In this document: positions 21,669 to 30,690 of the stretch, piece after piece
Position numbering within the stretch: the first letter of the stretch is position 1
Layout: the number at the start of each line of letters is the position of its first letter
IMG/VR virus record: IMGVR_UViG_3300024520_000265
Coordinates: 1-34,695 of that record
Strand: one strand, 5' to 3'
Source: a virus
DNA: 34,695 nt
Program-made: the position numbers and the translations under genes
The notes under the pieces: model-generated
What the model saw: the letters and a program-made list of their open reading frames with translations, nothing else
Databases searched by the model: none
What the model was told of the DNA's origin: nothing

Positions 21669-23147
21669 TTAGGCTTCAAACCCTGGGATCCAATAGTCGG
21701 TGGCGCCGTCCGATACGCGGAACCACCGGAGGGCCGCCGTGCCCGTCGGTGTGTTCGCCAACGCCGCCGCGCCGCCGGCCGATAGCGTCGACGTGTCGGT
21801 AAGCGTCATTTTGTCGAACGTCCCGCGCCCCGTGGAGCTGTCCAGCTGCCACGTTAACGCCGCGCCGCTAGCGCCTGCGATCGTGTTATCGGCCGCAAGC
21901 GTAGGCCCGGCGCCGCTAGTCGTCGAGCACACGATCGCCGAGGCGGATCCACTGACGATCGCGCCGCCGGTACGCACGCCGAGAACTAGCGCTTGATCCC
22001 CGGTGATTTGCGTCGGCGTCGCGGTGTCGTTGGCGGAGGCCGCGATCACCGCGTGCGTCCCTGAGCTGATACGCATTTCTCCGGACGACGCCACGATCGC
22101 GGCAAGGCCGGCTGTACCCTGGATCTCCGGCCGCCGCGAGCCCAACGACAACCCGCACGCCACGATCGCCGAGATCTGAGCGTCGCCGGCGATTACGCCG
22201 CCGTTGCTGGCGGCGATCATTGCCGCGTAGGCCGTCGTGATAATCGTTGGCCGACCGACGGCGGCCGTATCTCGGCCGCTCGCGATGATCGCCGAGTTTT
22301 CGCCGGTGGAGATCTCGACGTTCGCCGCCGCGGCGACTAGCGAGCCGCCGACCGTCGGACCGATCAACGTCCGCCGCGTGGAGCTCCCGGCCGCGGCGAT
22401 GATCGCGCTTGTCCCGCCCTCGTTGTCGACGTCGTCGCCGTCTATTGTCGTGCCGGCCGCGGCGATGATCGCCGCACGGTTGCCGTCGAGCTCGACATTT
22501 AGAGACCCCGCGATCACCGACGAAAACGCGTTCGAGTTTTTACCGAGATCGGCGCCGTCACTGGCCAGAACCAGCGACCCCTGGGCGTTAGCCCCGATCT
22601 CAGATCCGCTCGTCGAAGCCATGACTCCGCTGTTAGTAGCGCCCGCGTCGATCACGCCGGCCGTCCCGCTGAGCGCTAGACCGACGCAACGATCACCGCG
22701 GAGCGATCCGCCGTCACTCGCCGCCAGGATCGACGACGTGCCATCGACCAGGCCGCCGCCCGCCGCAACGACCACAGAACCCGCAGAAAACGGCCCGACT
22801 TGCGGACCTCCGCCGCCGGCGTCCCATACGCACAACAGCCCATTAGGCAACGCGACGGCAGCCGGACCGACCGAGGCGTTGATCGGGCCAGCGGCCGCGA
22901 ACCCTACACCGCCGAAGATCAACGAGTTAATCGCCAGCGCCATTTGCGCGTTGTCCGCCTTGTTCAACGTCAGCCCGGCGGCGACGATCACGCCGGCGAT
23001 CTCTTCCTGGACCGAGTTGGCCCAATCGCTAGTTAAAACGGTGGCTTGTGCCTTGGTCGCCGCTTTCGCGAAAAAACCCACGGTCGGGCCAACGGGCGAC
23101 GCCGCCGGGAACACTGCGACCGCGTTAGTACTGTCGATTCGATGCAC
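21669..23147 (-). CDS. Tail fibre protein with repetitive beta-structure
   Basis: A 492-aa protein beginning MHRIDSTNAVAVFPAASP and with VLTSDWANSVQEEIAGVI...NKADNAQMALAINSL, the N-terminus usual in Mu-like tail fibre proteins that attach to the baseplate. The middle (about 90-430) is a low-complexity series of repeats around AIIAAAG/SAIIASG, consistent with a beta-helix or pectate-lyase-like shaft. The C-terminus (RWFRVSDGATDYWIPGFEA) may be a trimerisation tip or receptor-binding end. Start GTG at 23147 follows GAGAGGGG. It follows gp48, as in Mu. No chaperone gene of the Mu U type follows; QueC is next. Confidence 0.78.
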   Translation of the reverse strand: MHRIDSTNAVAVFPAASPVGPTVGFFAKAATKAQATVLTSDWANSVQEEIAGVIVAAGLTLNKADNAQMALAINSLIFGGVGFAAAGPINASVGPAAVALPNGLLCVWDAGGGGPQVGPFSAGSVVVAAGGGLVDGTSSILAASDGGSLRGDRCVGLALSGTAGVIDAGATNSGVMASTSGSEIGANAQGSLVLASDGADLGKNSNAFSSVIAGSLNVELDGNRAAIIAAAGTTIDGDDVDNEGGTSAIIAAAGSSTRRTLIGPTVGGSLVAAAANVEISTGENSAIIASGRDTAAVGRPTIITTAYAAMIAASNGGVIAGDAQISAIVACGLSLGSRRPEIQGTAGLAAIVASSGEMRISSGTHAVIAASANDTATPTQITGDQALVLGVRTGGAIVSGSASAIVCSTTSGAGPTLAADNTIAGASGAALTWQLDSSTGRGTFDKMTLTDTSTLSAGGAAALANTPTGTAALRWFRVSDGATDYWIPGFEA

Positions 23148-23159
23148 GTCGATCCCCTC

Positions 23160-23744
23160 TCATGTAGGTAGCGAAACCTCGTTCGCTCTGAGCCCGTCGA
23201 TCGCTTGCACGACGGAATAACTAGGCGCGATCCGCTCGAGTAGGCAAAGCAAGCCGTCCCAACCCGGCGGCGGCGTCGTCAAGCGCCAGACGTACCAATA
23301 AAACGACCATTCCTCGTCGTACAATCGTTCGTCGGCCGTCGACACGTCGGGCATAAATAGCGCCGTTTGCTGGTACTCGATCCCGTCGTATCCGGCCGCC
23401 GTCGCGATCTCTAGTAGGAGCGCCAATTGTGTACCGCCGCGCGCGATAAACCGCGCAAAAGCGGCCGCCTGGCGGTCCGTGACCGTTGTCGGCGGCGATG
23501 GGTTGCACGGATCCGGCAACCCTAACACGCGCTCCCAACCGCCCAACATATCTATAGCGGTCCGGGGATCGCTCTCGGCAATGAGATCGACGAGCCGCGC
23601 GTGTATCCGCGACAATTCGGCCGCCAACCCGTCGAGCGTTAGTGATAGGCCGGAGGCCGGATCGGTGACGGCCCAGGCGCGCCCGCGCGGCAACAACCGC
23701 GCCAACATATCGGCGTAATCCGCCGCCGATAGCGGATCAAACAT
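23160..23744 (-). CDS. Mu gp48/YmfQ-like baseplate protein (DUF2313)
   Basis: A 194-aa protein with the YmfQ/DUF2313 pattern: DYADMLARLLPRGRAW (about 9-24), LDGLAAELSRIHARLVDLIAESDP (about 37-60), a DMLGGWERVLGLPDPC segment (about 64-79) and a conserved C-terminal beta segment (GYDGIEYQQ, then WYVWRLTTPP). This is the baseplate component after gp47 in Mu-type tails. The start overlaps gp47's stop. Confidence 0.85.
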   Translation of the reverse strand: MFDPLSAADYADMLARLLPRGRAWAVTDPASGLSLTLDGLAAELSRIHARLVDLIAESDPRTAIDMLGGWERVLGLPDPCNPSPPTTVTDRQAAAFARFIARGGTQLALLLEIATAAGYDGIEYQQTALFMPDVSTADERLYDEEWSFYWYVWRLTTPPPGWDGLLCLLERIAPSYSVVQAIDGLRANEVSLPT

Positions 23745-24894
23745 AGACGACGGTCCCCAATACAGGGAACGAATCGGCGCCGATCGCGACGTCGGCCGGC
23801 GGCGCCCCGTCGATCTCGGTCAGCACGTGCGACACCTCGCCGGGCGCCGCGTCGATCGCGCCTATGATTTGGGACACTTTGAGAGATCCGCCGGGTTGTC
23901 CGCGCTGCAAAAACAGCGCCTTGACGCTGCCTTCGACGGACGCGCGGATCGCCGGTGTGTCGGGTGTAAGATCTGTGATCTCGAGATCGACCGGCTGTCC
24001 GGCCAACAAACGGACGTCGATCCGTCCGTCGGGTTGCGCGTCCGGCCCGGTGATCGGCTTCGAGATCGGCACTGGCGCCGCGGCGTCTTCGAAATTGTTG
24101 GCCAGCGTGCCGGCGATATAGTCTAGCGCCGTTTGGACCTGTCCGGGCGACGGCAGCGCGTTGGCCGGATCTCCGTCGCCTGGCTCCACCAAAAAACGCA
24201 CCGTCACGGCGCCGATAAACGGCTCTCCGCCGCTAACGTAGACGCTCCGCACGTTGGCGACGGCCTCCCGCGTCCATTGGCGGAAATCTGCGTCGCTCCC
24301 GCCTTGCGGCGGATCCGCCATCCGAGCCAACACGCGTTGTCGTAGCGCCTCGAGACTCTCGACGTCGACGCCGCCGGTAATACCGCCGACCGCGACGACG
24401 GCGTCGGAATCAATCCCGGCCAGCGGAACCGACAGCACCAGCGGTGAGCCCGCGACGGCGTCGCCTATTGTGCCAGGCTCGACCGCCTCGACGATCACGA
24501 CACCGACACCGGCCGCGATGGTCGCGCCGGTCGTCACGACGTACTCGATCCCGTCATTTCGAACGAGGCCGTCGCCGGCCGCGATGGTCGACCCGTCGAC
24601 GCCGGAGACGTCCACCGATCCCACCGATCGCGCCGGCGTTACGTCCGCCAGGCCGAACATCGCTTGCCAACGGGCCACGCCCGCCGCGCTGGCGCAATCC
24701 GGGAGCGTCTCCCGGGCTACCTCTCCGCCGAACGCGTAGACGAGCCAGGCGGCCCCACTAACCCCCAACGACAACGCGTTGAGCGCCGTCCGGCGTAACT
24801 GAGAATCGGCGCCGGGGATCGCGCTGTCGATGTCGGCTTGAACGCGATCAACGATCGCGTTCAATGTCGGGATCGTAAATCCGGTGTCAGCCAT
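23737..24894 (-). CDS. Baseplate protein J-like (Mu gp47)
   Basis: A 385-aa baseplate wedge protein of the Baseplate_J family (Mu gp47, P2 gpJ). Visible signatures are TIPTLNAIVDRVQADIDSAIPG at the N-terminus, ESLEALRQRVLARMADPPQGGSDADFRQWTREA in the middle (about 179-211), and a VKALFLQRGQPGGSLKVSQIIGAI C-terminal part. It links the tube-end hub to the fibres. The start overlaps gp46 by 8 nt and gp48 begins inside its end. Confidence 0.9.
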   Translation of the reverse strand: MADTGFTIPTLNAIVDRVQADIDSAIPGADSQLRRTALNALSLGVSGAAWLVYAFGGEVARETLPDCASAAGVARWQAMFGLADVTPARSVGSVDVSGVDGSTIAAGDGLVRNDGIEYVVTTGATIAAGVGVVIVEAVEPGTIGDAVAGSPLVLSVPLAGIDSDAVVAVGGITGGVDVESLEALRQRVLARMADPPQGGSDADFRQWTREAVANVRSVYVSGGEPFIGAVTVRFLVEPGDGDPANALPSPGQVQTALDYIAGTLANNFEDAAAPVPISKPITGPDAQPDGRIDVRLLAGQPVDLEITDLTPDTPAIRASVEGSVKALFLQRGQPGGSLKVSQIIGAIDAAPGEVSHVLTEIDGAPPADVAIGADSFPVLGTVVYV

Positions 24895-25429
24895 AGGTTA
24901 GCGCGCTCCATAGATCATCGAACCGCAAAATAACAGGATCCGCGGTCCGATCCCGAACGAGTACGATCTCGGCCGCGATCCCGTCGGGGCGCCCTTCCGG
25001 CGTCGTCGTTCGCGTCGTCGTCACCTCGAACGACGTGACAACACCATCGGCCAACAGCCACGCCAGCGCCTCACGGATATACCCGTCGGCGATCTCCGGC
25101 GTCGCGACCGTCACCGCGTCGAGGCGCCTAGCCTCGCCGCTCGCCAGCTTCGCGCGATCCAACAACCACAGACGAGATCCCCACTGATCGCCCTCGTTGC
25201 GCGGATAACTGTCGCCCCACCAACCGCGGCGATCGGTCTCATCGGTCGGGAGCTCGTATGTTTCGACGCGGCGATCGGTGTACAACGACAACAAAACAAC
25301 GGCTAACAGGCCGTCGGAGCTATCTCCCGACCATTCGGCGCCGGGCGGAAACACCGACGCGCCGGCGGCATAACCGCCGAAAAACTCGAACGAGCGGATC
25401 CGGCTCGGTGGCGTTAACGGCGTCGACAT
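24887..25429 (-). CDS. Mu gp46-like baseplate protein
   Basis: A 180-aa protein of the GP46 family, with LLAVVLLSLYTDRRVETYELPTDETDRRGWWGDSYP near the N-terminus (about 41-76) and EIADGYIREALAWLLADGVVTSFEVTTTR in the middle (about 112-140). It resembles T4 gp25-type wedge proteins. AGGATC seven bases before ATG gives the start. Twelve GATC sites lie in its 543 bp. Confidence 0.88.
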   Translation of the reverse strand: MSTPLTPPSRIRSFEFFGGYAAGASVFPPGAEWSGDSSDGLLAVVLLSLYTDRRVETYELPTDETDRRGWWGDSYPRNEGDQWGSRLWLLDRAKLASGEARRLDAVTVATPEIADGYIREALAWLLADGVVTSFEVTTTRTTTPEGRPDGIAAEIVLVRDRTADPVILRFDDLWSALTYG

Positions 25430-25444
25430 GGGCGGATCCTATCG

Positions 25445-26050
25445 CTAATCGACCGCAACAACAACGCCGGAGCCCGCCGAGATCGCGCCGGCGGCCGTCG
25501 TCGGCGCGGTCGGTACGGTCACCGGAGCGCCGGCGCTCAACGCCGTGATCGCCGCAACGACGGCCGCGAAAAACGCGAACAGAGCCGGATCGGTGCTCCC
25601 GTCGAGTGTGACCGGATCGGTAACCCGCGCGACGCCTAACACCGCGCCCGTACCGAGCCGGATTTGTGGGCCGTCGATCTCGACACCATCGCGGCGTAGC
25701 GCGACGAAATGTCCGTCAACATCCCACAGCGCGACGTCTCCGGCGCTAGGCAATTTCGGGCGAGCGTCGCGCTTGGCCGTCGCGATGATGATCTGGTGAT
25801 CCCCGGACGCGCCGATCCGAATCAACACCGCCTCCGATCCCAACGGCGGCGACGAGCTCAGGCCGTATTGCTGGAACAATTCGACGCGATCTTGGACCTC
25901 GCCGCTCAACACGTCGATCTGAACCTCGCCTTGTTTTGGCGCGTCGGAATACCGGCGCACAACGGCGCGGCGGATCGCGTTGTTTAGCCGCTGGTGTAGC
26001 GGGCGCAAACCCCTGGAAACGGCCTCCTCAGAGTCGGTATAGAGCGTCAT
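25445..26050 (-). CDS. Mu gp45-like baseplate spike protein
   Basis: About 201 aa from the ATG at 26050, which overlaps the P gene stop as ATGA (frame open to 26065). It has the Phage_Mu_Gp45 plan: an N-terminal helix (LRPLHQRLNNAIRRAVVRR), OB-fold beta strands (VQIDVLSGEVQDRVELFQQYGLSSSPPLGSEAVLI), and RRDGVEIDGPQIRLGTGAV followed by a repetitive Ala/Thr/Val C-terminus forming the spike. It punctures the outer membrane in Mu-type tails. The C-terminal tip here lacks a clear metal-binding H-x-H motif. Confidence 0.86.
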   Translation of the reverse strand: MTLYTDSEEAVSRGLRPLHQRLNNAIRRAVVRRYSDAPKQGEVQIDVLSGEVQDRVELFQQYGLSSSPPLGSEAVLIRIGASGDHQIIIATAKRDARPKLPSAGDVALWDVDGHFVALRRDGVEIDGPQIRLGTGAVLGVARVTDPVTLDGSTDPALFAFFAAVVAAITALSAGAPVTVPTAPTTAAGAISAGSGVVVAVD

Positions 26051-27141
26051 CCGATCGGCCTCCAAGCGCCGATCCCGCGGCGCGGGTTGTCGGGGAGCGC
26101 GGTATAATATCCCGTCTCCGGCGCCAGCGTTAGATCTGCGACCTGCTCTTGGTTGGACAGCGACAACGCCACGTTGAGCAACAACAAATCCGAATCGACA
26201 CGAAGGAAGGGATCGATCAATCGGATCAACGTCCCGGGCTCGTATAGTTGATCCTGATCGTCATACCACCCGCGGACCCGCACATTGATCAACGTCGAGC
26301 GTCCCCAGCGTTGCGCCGCCTCCCATTGCGCGCGGGCCAGCGCGCGGCGTCTGTTAGCGCCGCTATCGGTAGACAGCACCAACACACGCGGGCGGCCGCC
26401 GAACGCCGCCGCGTCGGACGCTAACGCCTCGATCCCCGTGACCGCGGCGCCGAAATCTTGATCGTCGCCAGACGTCTGGCTCTTTATGCGGTACTCGTTA
26501 AAAACCTTGGACAAATCAAACGATCCCTGAGCGCTCAATATGTTTCGGCCGCGCTCGAGCTCGGTGCCAATCGCCAACGGGAACGATCCGGGAGCGCCAA
26601 GGCGCAACACCAACGCGCCCGCGGCGTCGTCGTAGATCAACAACGACCGCAACCGCGCGGCCCGCTCGATAGCCTCGAAAACGGTTTCGCCGGCCTCGGC
26701 GACAAACCGCGCGACGGGCTCCCCGGTGTCCATCCCAGGCGGGAGATCTACCCGTACGGCGACGCCATACGGCGCGCACAACTTCGCGGCGATTTGTTCG
26801 ATCCGTAGATCGTTGAACCTCCGCGGACCTATCACTGAGCAGTCCACGATCTGGCCCGTGCTACTCCGGCCCGAAACGCCGATCGACGCGGTGTTGGCTT
26901 CGTAACTAGGCGCGATCGCGTCGACGTAGCCCGTAACGACGGGCGTCCCGTCGATCTGTAGATCGAACGCGTCGCCCGGATGGAAATTGACCGGCGACGC
27001 GCCCGGCGGCGCGCCGGTCTGCGTCGCAGTGAACACAAACGAGCGGGCCGCCGTCTCGATACCGTACGATATATTAACGTCGGTCCAATCGCGATACGTT
27101 GCGCCGTCGACGCGTAGCGATACGACACCGGGCGGACTCAT
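26047..27141 (-). CDS. Baseplate hub protein P (Mu gp44 / late control D-like)
   Basis: A 364-aa hub protein of the Mu P type, similar in fold to T4 gp27 and P2 gpD. It begins with VSLRVDGATYRDWTDVNISYGIETAARSF, then FHPGDAFDLQIDGTPVVTGYVDAI (about 53-76), and a central FVAEAGETVFEAIERAARLRSLLIYDDAAGALVLRLG section. It forms the central ring between tube and spike. Overlaps of 4 nt with N and gp45 show translational coupling. Confidence 0.88.
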   Translation of the reverse strand: MSPPGVVSLRVDGATYRDWTDVNISYGIETAARSFVFTATQTGAPPGASPVNFHPGDAFDLQIDGTPVVTGYVDAIAPSYEANTASIGVSGRSSTGQIVDCSVIGPRRFNDLRIEQIAAKLCAPYGVAVRVDLPPGMDTGEPVARFVAEAGETVFEAIERAARLRSLLIYDDAAGALVLRLGAPGSFPLAIGTELERGRNILSAQGSFDLSKVFNEYRIKSQTSGDDQDFGAAVTGIEALASDAAAFGGRPRVLVLSTDSGANRRRALARAQWEAAQRWGRSTLINVRVRGWYDDQDQLYEPGTLIRLIDPFLRVDSDLLLLNVALSLSNQEQVADLTLAPETGYYTALPDNPRRGIGAWRPIG

Positions 27142-28322
27142 TCGGTTAACACCGTGTATTGACCCGGCGCCACAAATCCGCCGTGGACAATCCCGTTGCG
27201 CGTCATGATCTCCGAGGCGCGGCCGGCGTCGCCGTATAGCGTCCAGGCCAGCTGTAACGCGGTCGTCGTCGTCCTAACCTCGACCGTCCGCAAACGCGCC
27301 AGCGACGACGCCTTGTTCGTTAGATCGGCGGCCGTCGCGGTCCGCGTATCTACCAGCGCCTCATATTCGGCCAGCGTGACAACCAACCCCTCGTCGAGTC
27401 GGATCCGATCGTCTATCAGATCACGCAACGCGATCGCGTCGTCATACACACCGAACGAGGCCGCGATGGCCTGGCCTGCTAACTCGACCAGCGCCACCCG
27501 TTGGACGAGGTCAACCAACGCGTCGGCGTTGATCGCTATCTGCGCCTCACTGGGATCGCTCGGCGGTGTGACGTCGAACGTTAACGACGCCGGCCGGTTT
27601 GCCGTGAGCGCGCGCAACGCGCCGAGATCTCCAATAGACACGATCACCGCGACGAGATCCGCCGCGAGATCCGCCGGCGCCTGGATCAGCGCAAGAGCGT
27701 CCGTCTCGATCGCGTCCAACCCGTTACCGACCGCGTCGACGTCAGAGATCGCGCCGGCGATCGGGCTCACTAGCGCCGACCGGATCGCGGCCACCCGCCC
27801 CGACAAATCGACCAGCGCCCGATCCGACACCGTCCCCGGTTGTTGCTGCACACCGAAGCGCTCGACAAAGTGCGCGGCGGCCGCCTTTTTTGTCGCCGCC
27901 GAGGCCGTCGCGACAGCGTCGTCGGCGCCCACAAAAATTGTCAAACCCGTGAGACCGGGATCTTCAACGAACGACAGCGTGAACGACGCCAGCCCTTGAT
28001 CTGCAAGCGTCTCGGTCTCGGTGTACGATCGGCACAACGCGCGGATCGATCCCCACCGGGGATGGACGAGCTCGCCCACGCCGGCCTCGAGCGCGGTGAT
28101 TAGTTGTTGGGCCTGATCGTGATAGTCGGATCCAATCACGAACGCCTCGAGCTCGAAGCGGTTAATCGTCCGGCCTAGATCCTGGGGACTAGGGAGATCC
28201 CGTTGTGGATACTCGTGATCCGCGCCGCGCTTGCCGCCGGTCCGACTATGGCCGCGCACGCGGAACGGGACGCCTCGAAAACTGGCGGGCAACAAATCGA
28301 GCAACCACGATGGATCGGCCAT
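27138..28322 (-). CDS. Mu N-like DNA circularisation / tail protein
   Basis: A 394-aa protein with the DNA_circ_N (Mu gpN) N-terminal region: LLPASFRGVPFRVRGHSRTGGKRGADHEYPQRD (about 10-42), LGRTINRFELEAFVIGSDY and a LVHPRWGSIRALCRSY stretch. In Mu this virion protein belongs to the tail/baseplate and was linked to circular genome protection after injection; it also resembles the T4 gp48/54 and P2-like hub group. The long C-terminal Ala/Asp-rich region is helical. It starts at TAATG overlap with the tape measure. Confidence 0.85.
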   Translation of the reverse strand: MADPSWLLDLLPASFRGVPFRVRGHSRTGGKRGADHEYPQRDLPSPQDLGRTINRFELEAFVIGSDYHDQAQQLITALEAGVGELVHPRWGSIRALCRSYTETETLADQGLASFTLSFVEDPGLTGLTIFVGADDAVATASAATKKAAAAHFVERFGVQQQPGTVSDRALVDLSGRVAAIRSALVSPIAGAISDVDAVGNGLDAIETDALALIQAPADLAADLVAVIVSIGDLGALRALTANRPASLTFDVTPPSDPSEAQIAINADALVDLVQRVALVELAGQAIAASFGVYDDAIALRDLIDDRIRLDEGLVVTLAEYEALVDTRTATAADLTNKASSLARLRTVEVRTTTTALQLAWTLYGDAGRASEIMTRNGIVHGGFVAPGQYTVLTE

Positions 28323-30208
28323 TAACCCGCCCCCGCCTTACGTTTGCCCACCGGCGCCGTCTTGATCGGAACCGCCGGGTTAACAGCCTTCGCCTTGGTC
28401 TCCGTCTTTGTCAGCTCCCCGGGCCCCTTGATCGTGATCTCGTGCTTCGACTCGATCACGCCACCTACCGCGCCGGCGGTTAGTCCGCCTAGCTTAGCCG
28501 TAGCCGGAGATCTGGCCGCTTGCCGGCCTACGTCGTGGCGCGCCTTGCGCTTTTCCGCCTCGGCCATCAGCGTCAGCGGATCCATTAGCGAAAACGCCCT
28601 CGATCCGGCCATCTCACGCATGCCTGAAACCGATCGCTCCACGGCGCGTTGCCGTCCGCCGAACATGCCCGGAGCGATCCCGGCCAACACGTCCATGCCG
28701 AGCCCCTCCGATTGACCGCTCTCGCTTATGTCTTCGACTTGTAAGCGTTTCTCGACTTTCTGCACGCCTTCGTCGGCCCAAAAGTCTTGGATCGCCGATC
28801 CCCATTTGCTTATCAGGTTGATCCCGTTCGCGATCGCCGTCGCGACCTTGCCCAGCGCGGACACAACGTTCCCCATCGCGGTGCCCGCGTCCGTCGCGAA
28901 TTGTTGCCAGTTGATCTTCTCGAGCTTCTGCCCGCCTGTCAGCGCCTCGGCAAACCCGGTTGCAAACCCTTTAGCCCCCTTGCGAATATCTGCCCCGGCG
29001 TTGCGAACCCGATCGGGGATCGAATCCATTTTGTCGAGCCCCAAACCCTCAGCGATGCCTCCGCCTAGCTCGGTGACCAACAACGAAAACCCCGTCTTCA
29101 TTTGTTGGATCCGAAAACCCGTGCGCTTTTCCAGGTTTTCGAAATTTTGATCGGCCTCGTTCGTGGTGTTCTTAAGCGCTCCAAGTGCCTTTTCCATGTC
29201 ACCGAATCCGCCCTTAGCGATACGCGTGACTCCCGCGATAGCCTCGGCGCGCCCGAACATCTTTACGATGGCACCAGGGTCGCGCCTGGCAACGTCGCCG
29301 ATCTTCTCCATCAAACCGACAAGGCCTCCGGCCTGTTTAACCGCCTCGGGCCCGATCGGGATCTTGAACTTCTTAAGCGCTTTACGCGCGCTTGTAGTCG
29401 GTTTGACGATCCCCGAAATCACCGCGCGTAGTTGTGTGAACGCCGCGTTAGTTGTTACCCCTTCTTTGGTGATGCTGGTCATCGGGGCCAAGATCTCTTC
29501 GAAACTCAGCCCCATGGATTTCGCGAACCCGGCAACCTGGCCCATGCTAGAAGCGATCTGCCCGAAATCCGTCTTGCCGAGCGCCTCGGCCACAAAAAGC
29601 TTGTTGGCGGCTTGCGCCGCCGTTAGGCCTTCTTTCCCGAACACGTTGAGCGCCGACGTTAGCGCGTCCACGACGATCGCGGGCTCCGCAAAACCCGCCT
29701 TTGCAGCCTTCAGCGCTACCGGTAGGAATGTCTCGAGCTCTTTTTTGGTCGTACCAACGCCGCCACTAAACGCCATATACGCGGCGCGCGCCGTCTCGAT
29801 CGGATCCGTCGCGAACTGGATCGACATATCCCGCAACGTCCGCTCGTATTCCCTAACGGGATCGACACCATCCCCGATCACATTCCCGAGGCGCGCGACC
29901 TCGAGCTCGAATTTTCCGAACCGATCGACCGCCAGCGCAGCGATACCTGCCGTCGCGCCGGTCGCTTTCGCAAGCGTCCCCATGGTGTCCACGGTCCGAC
30001 GGCCGGCGCGGCCGGTAGCCTCGAACGACCGGCCCAACGCGACGCCGCCGCGCATCAGTCCCCGGCGAGCGCGTAACCCCATACGCTCAATCCGACTAAA
30101 CGATCGACCCGCTTGCCGCTCGGCCCGCTTGAGCGCCACCGACCACGGGCGCGATAGTTGATCCTCACCGCGTAGAATCGCGCGCAAAAGCAGCGATTTC
30201 TTAGCCAT
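28322..30208 (-). CDS. Tail tape measure protein (TP901-type)
   Basis: A 628-aa tape measure. The N-terminal 350 residues have the conserved TP901 core: FGKFELEVARLGNVIGDG, TARAAYMAFSGGVGTTKKELE, and ALGKTDFGQIASSMGQVAGFAKSMGLSFEEILAPMTSITKEGVTTNAAFTQLRAVISGIVKP. A mixed helical and Gly/Ala-rich C-terminus follows. At about 0.15 nm per residue, a tail of roughly 94 nm would be expected. GGAGG seven bases upstream supports ATG 30208. It follows the chaperone pair. Confidence 0.92.
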   Translation of the reverse strand: MAKKSLLLRAILRGEDQLSRPWSVALKRAERQAGRSFSRIERMGLRARRGLMRGGVALGRSFEATGRAGRRTVDTMGTLAKATGATAGIAALAVDRFGKFELEVARLGNVIGDGVDPVREYERTLRDMSIQFATDPIETARAAYMAFSGGVGTTKKELETFLPVALKAAKAGFAEPAIVVDALTSALNVFGKEGLTAAQAANKLFVAEALGKTDFGQIASSMGQVAGFAKSMGLSFEEILAPMTSITKEGVTTNAAFTQLRAVISGIVKPTTSARKALKKFKIPIGPEAVKQAGGLVGLMEKIGDVARRDPGAIVKMFGRAEAIAGVTRIAKGGFGDMEKALGALKNTTNEADQNFENLEKRTGFRIQQMKTGFSLLVTELGGGIAEGLGLDKMDSIPDRVRNAGADIRKGAKGFATGFAEALTGGQKLEKINWQQFATDAGTAMGNVVSALGKVATAIANGINLISKWGSAIQDFWADEGVQKVEKRLQVEDISESGQSEGLGMDVLAGIAPGMFGGRQRAVERSVSGMREMAGSRAFSLMDPLTLMAEAEKRKARHDVGRQAARSPATAKLGGLTAGAVGGVIESKHEITIKGPGELTKTETKAKAVNPAVPIKTAPVGKRKAGAG

Positions 30209-30211
30209 GGA

Positions 30212-30654
30212 TCAGACCTCCGATCGCGACAACCCCAGCAACCGGGGCGCGTGATCTATGATTGCGACCGCCCGACGATACCACCGATCCAAGCCCAACG
30301 CATCGATCGCGGCGCAATCGGCCAAACCGAGGCCGAACACGCGCGCGATGAGCGTCAGTCTCCACTCCCAGTCACCGGGCCACGCGCCAAAAAACGGTTT
30401 AGCGCGTCCTCGCATTTCGCGTAATCCCAGGCGTCCAGCGTACGCAACGACGGGACCGGGATCTTCGTCAACCGGTGGATCAGAAATAGCGATCCCTTGA
30501 CCCCGGTGTGTCCGAGATCTTGCAACCATTCGAGATCCCCCGCCGTTGGGCGTTGGAGGAACTCGACGGCGCTAATAGACTCCCCCCAGGCGTTGATCGG
30601 GACGTCTAGCGAGACGGCCGCGATCGGCTCGTCGTGGTGTTCGGGTCGTGCCAT
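30212..30654 (-). CDS. Tail assembly chaperone long form (G-T fusion by -1 frameshift)
   Basis: Translation starts at 30654 and shifts -1 at the slippery heptamer 30388-30394, giving about 147 aa. The first 89 codons come from the upstream frame and the last 58 from the frame ending at 30212. The product after the shift continues as FFGAWPGDWEWRLTLIARVFGLGL and ends at DHAPRLLGLSRSEV. Lambda G/GT, P2 E/E' and Mu-like phages use the same arrangement to make a minority fusion that helps tape measure and tube assembly. The second frame has no good ribosome binding site of its own. Confidence 0.82.
30355..30654 (-). CDS. Tail assembly chaperone short form (G-like, Mu gp41 position)
   Basis: A 99-aa protein, the unshifted product of the chaperone pair, ending at 30355. 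It starts MARPEHHDEPIAAVSLDVPINAWGE and has ISAVEFLQRPTAGDLEWLQDLG, typical of the Mu-like tail assembly protein between tube and tape measure. AGGATC seven bases upstream of ATG is the ribosome site. Confidence 0.82.
   Translation of the reverse strand: MARPEHHDEPIAAVSLDVPINAWGESISAVEFLQRPTAGDLEWLQDLGHTGVKGSLFLIHRLTKIPVPSLRTLDAWDYAKCEDALNRFLARGPVTGSGD
30388..30394 (-). promoter_or_regulatory. Programmed -1 frameshift slippery site TTTTTTG
   Basis: On the minus strand the reading CGT TTT TTG in the G frame gives the canonical X XXY YYZ heptamer T TTT TTG. After the slip, the tRNAs re-pair with TTT TTT and reading continues GGC GCG TGG. GCGCG just after the site can pair with CGCGC about 36 nt downstream, a possible stimulatory structure. 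Confidence 0.8.
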
Positions 30655-30690
30655 TGACCGATCCTATTCAGTGTGTGTGTGTGCCGTCCG

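Noticed and set aside
22237-23220. 327-aa plus-strand frame opposite the tail fibre
   Set aside because: It is antisense to the fibre repeats, with Pro/Ala/Ser-rich sequence from high GC; no start signal.
29163-30161. 332-aa plus-strand frame opposite the tape measure
   Set aside because: A shadow of a well-supported tape measure gene; no domain or ribosome site.
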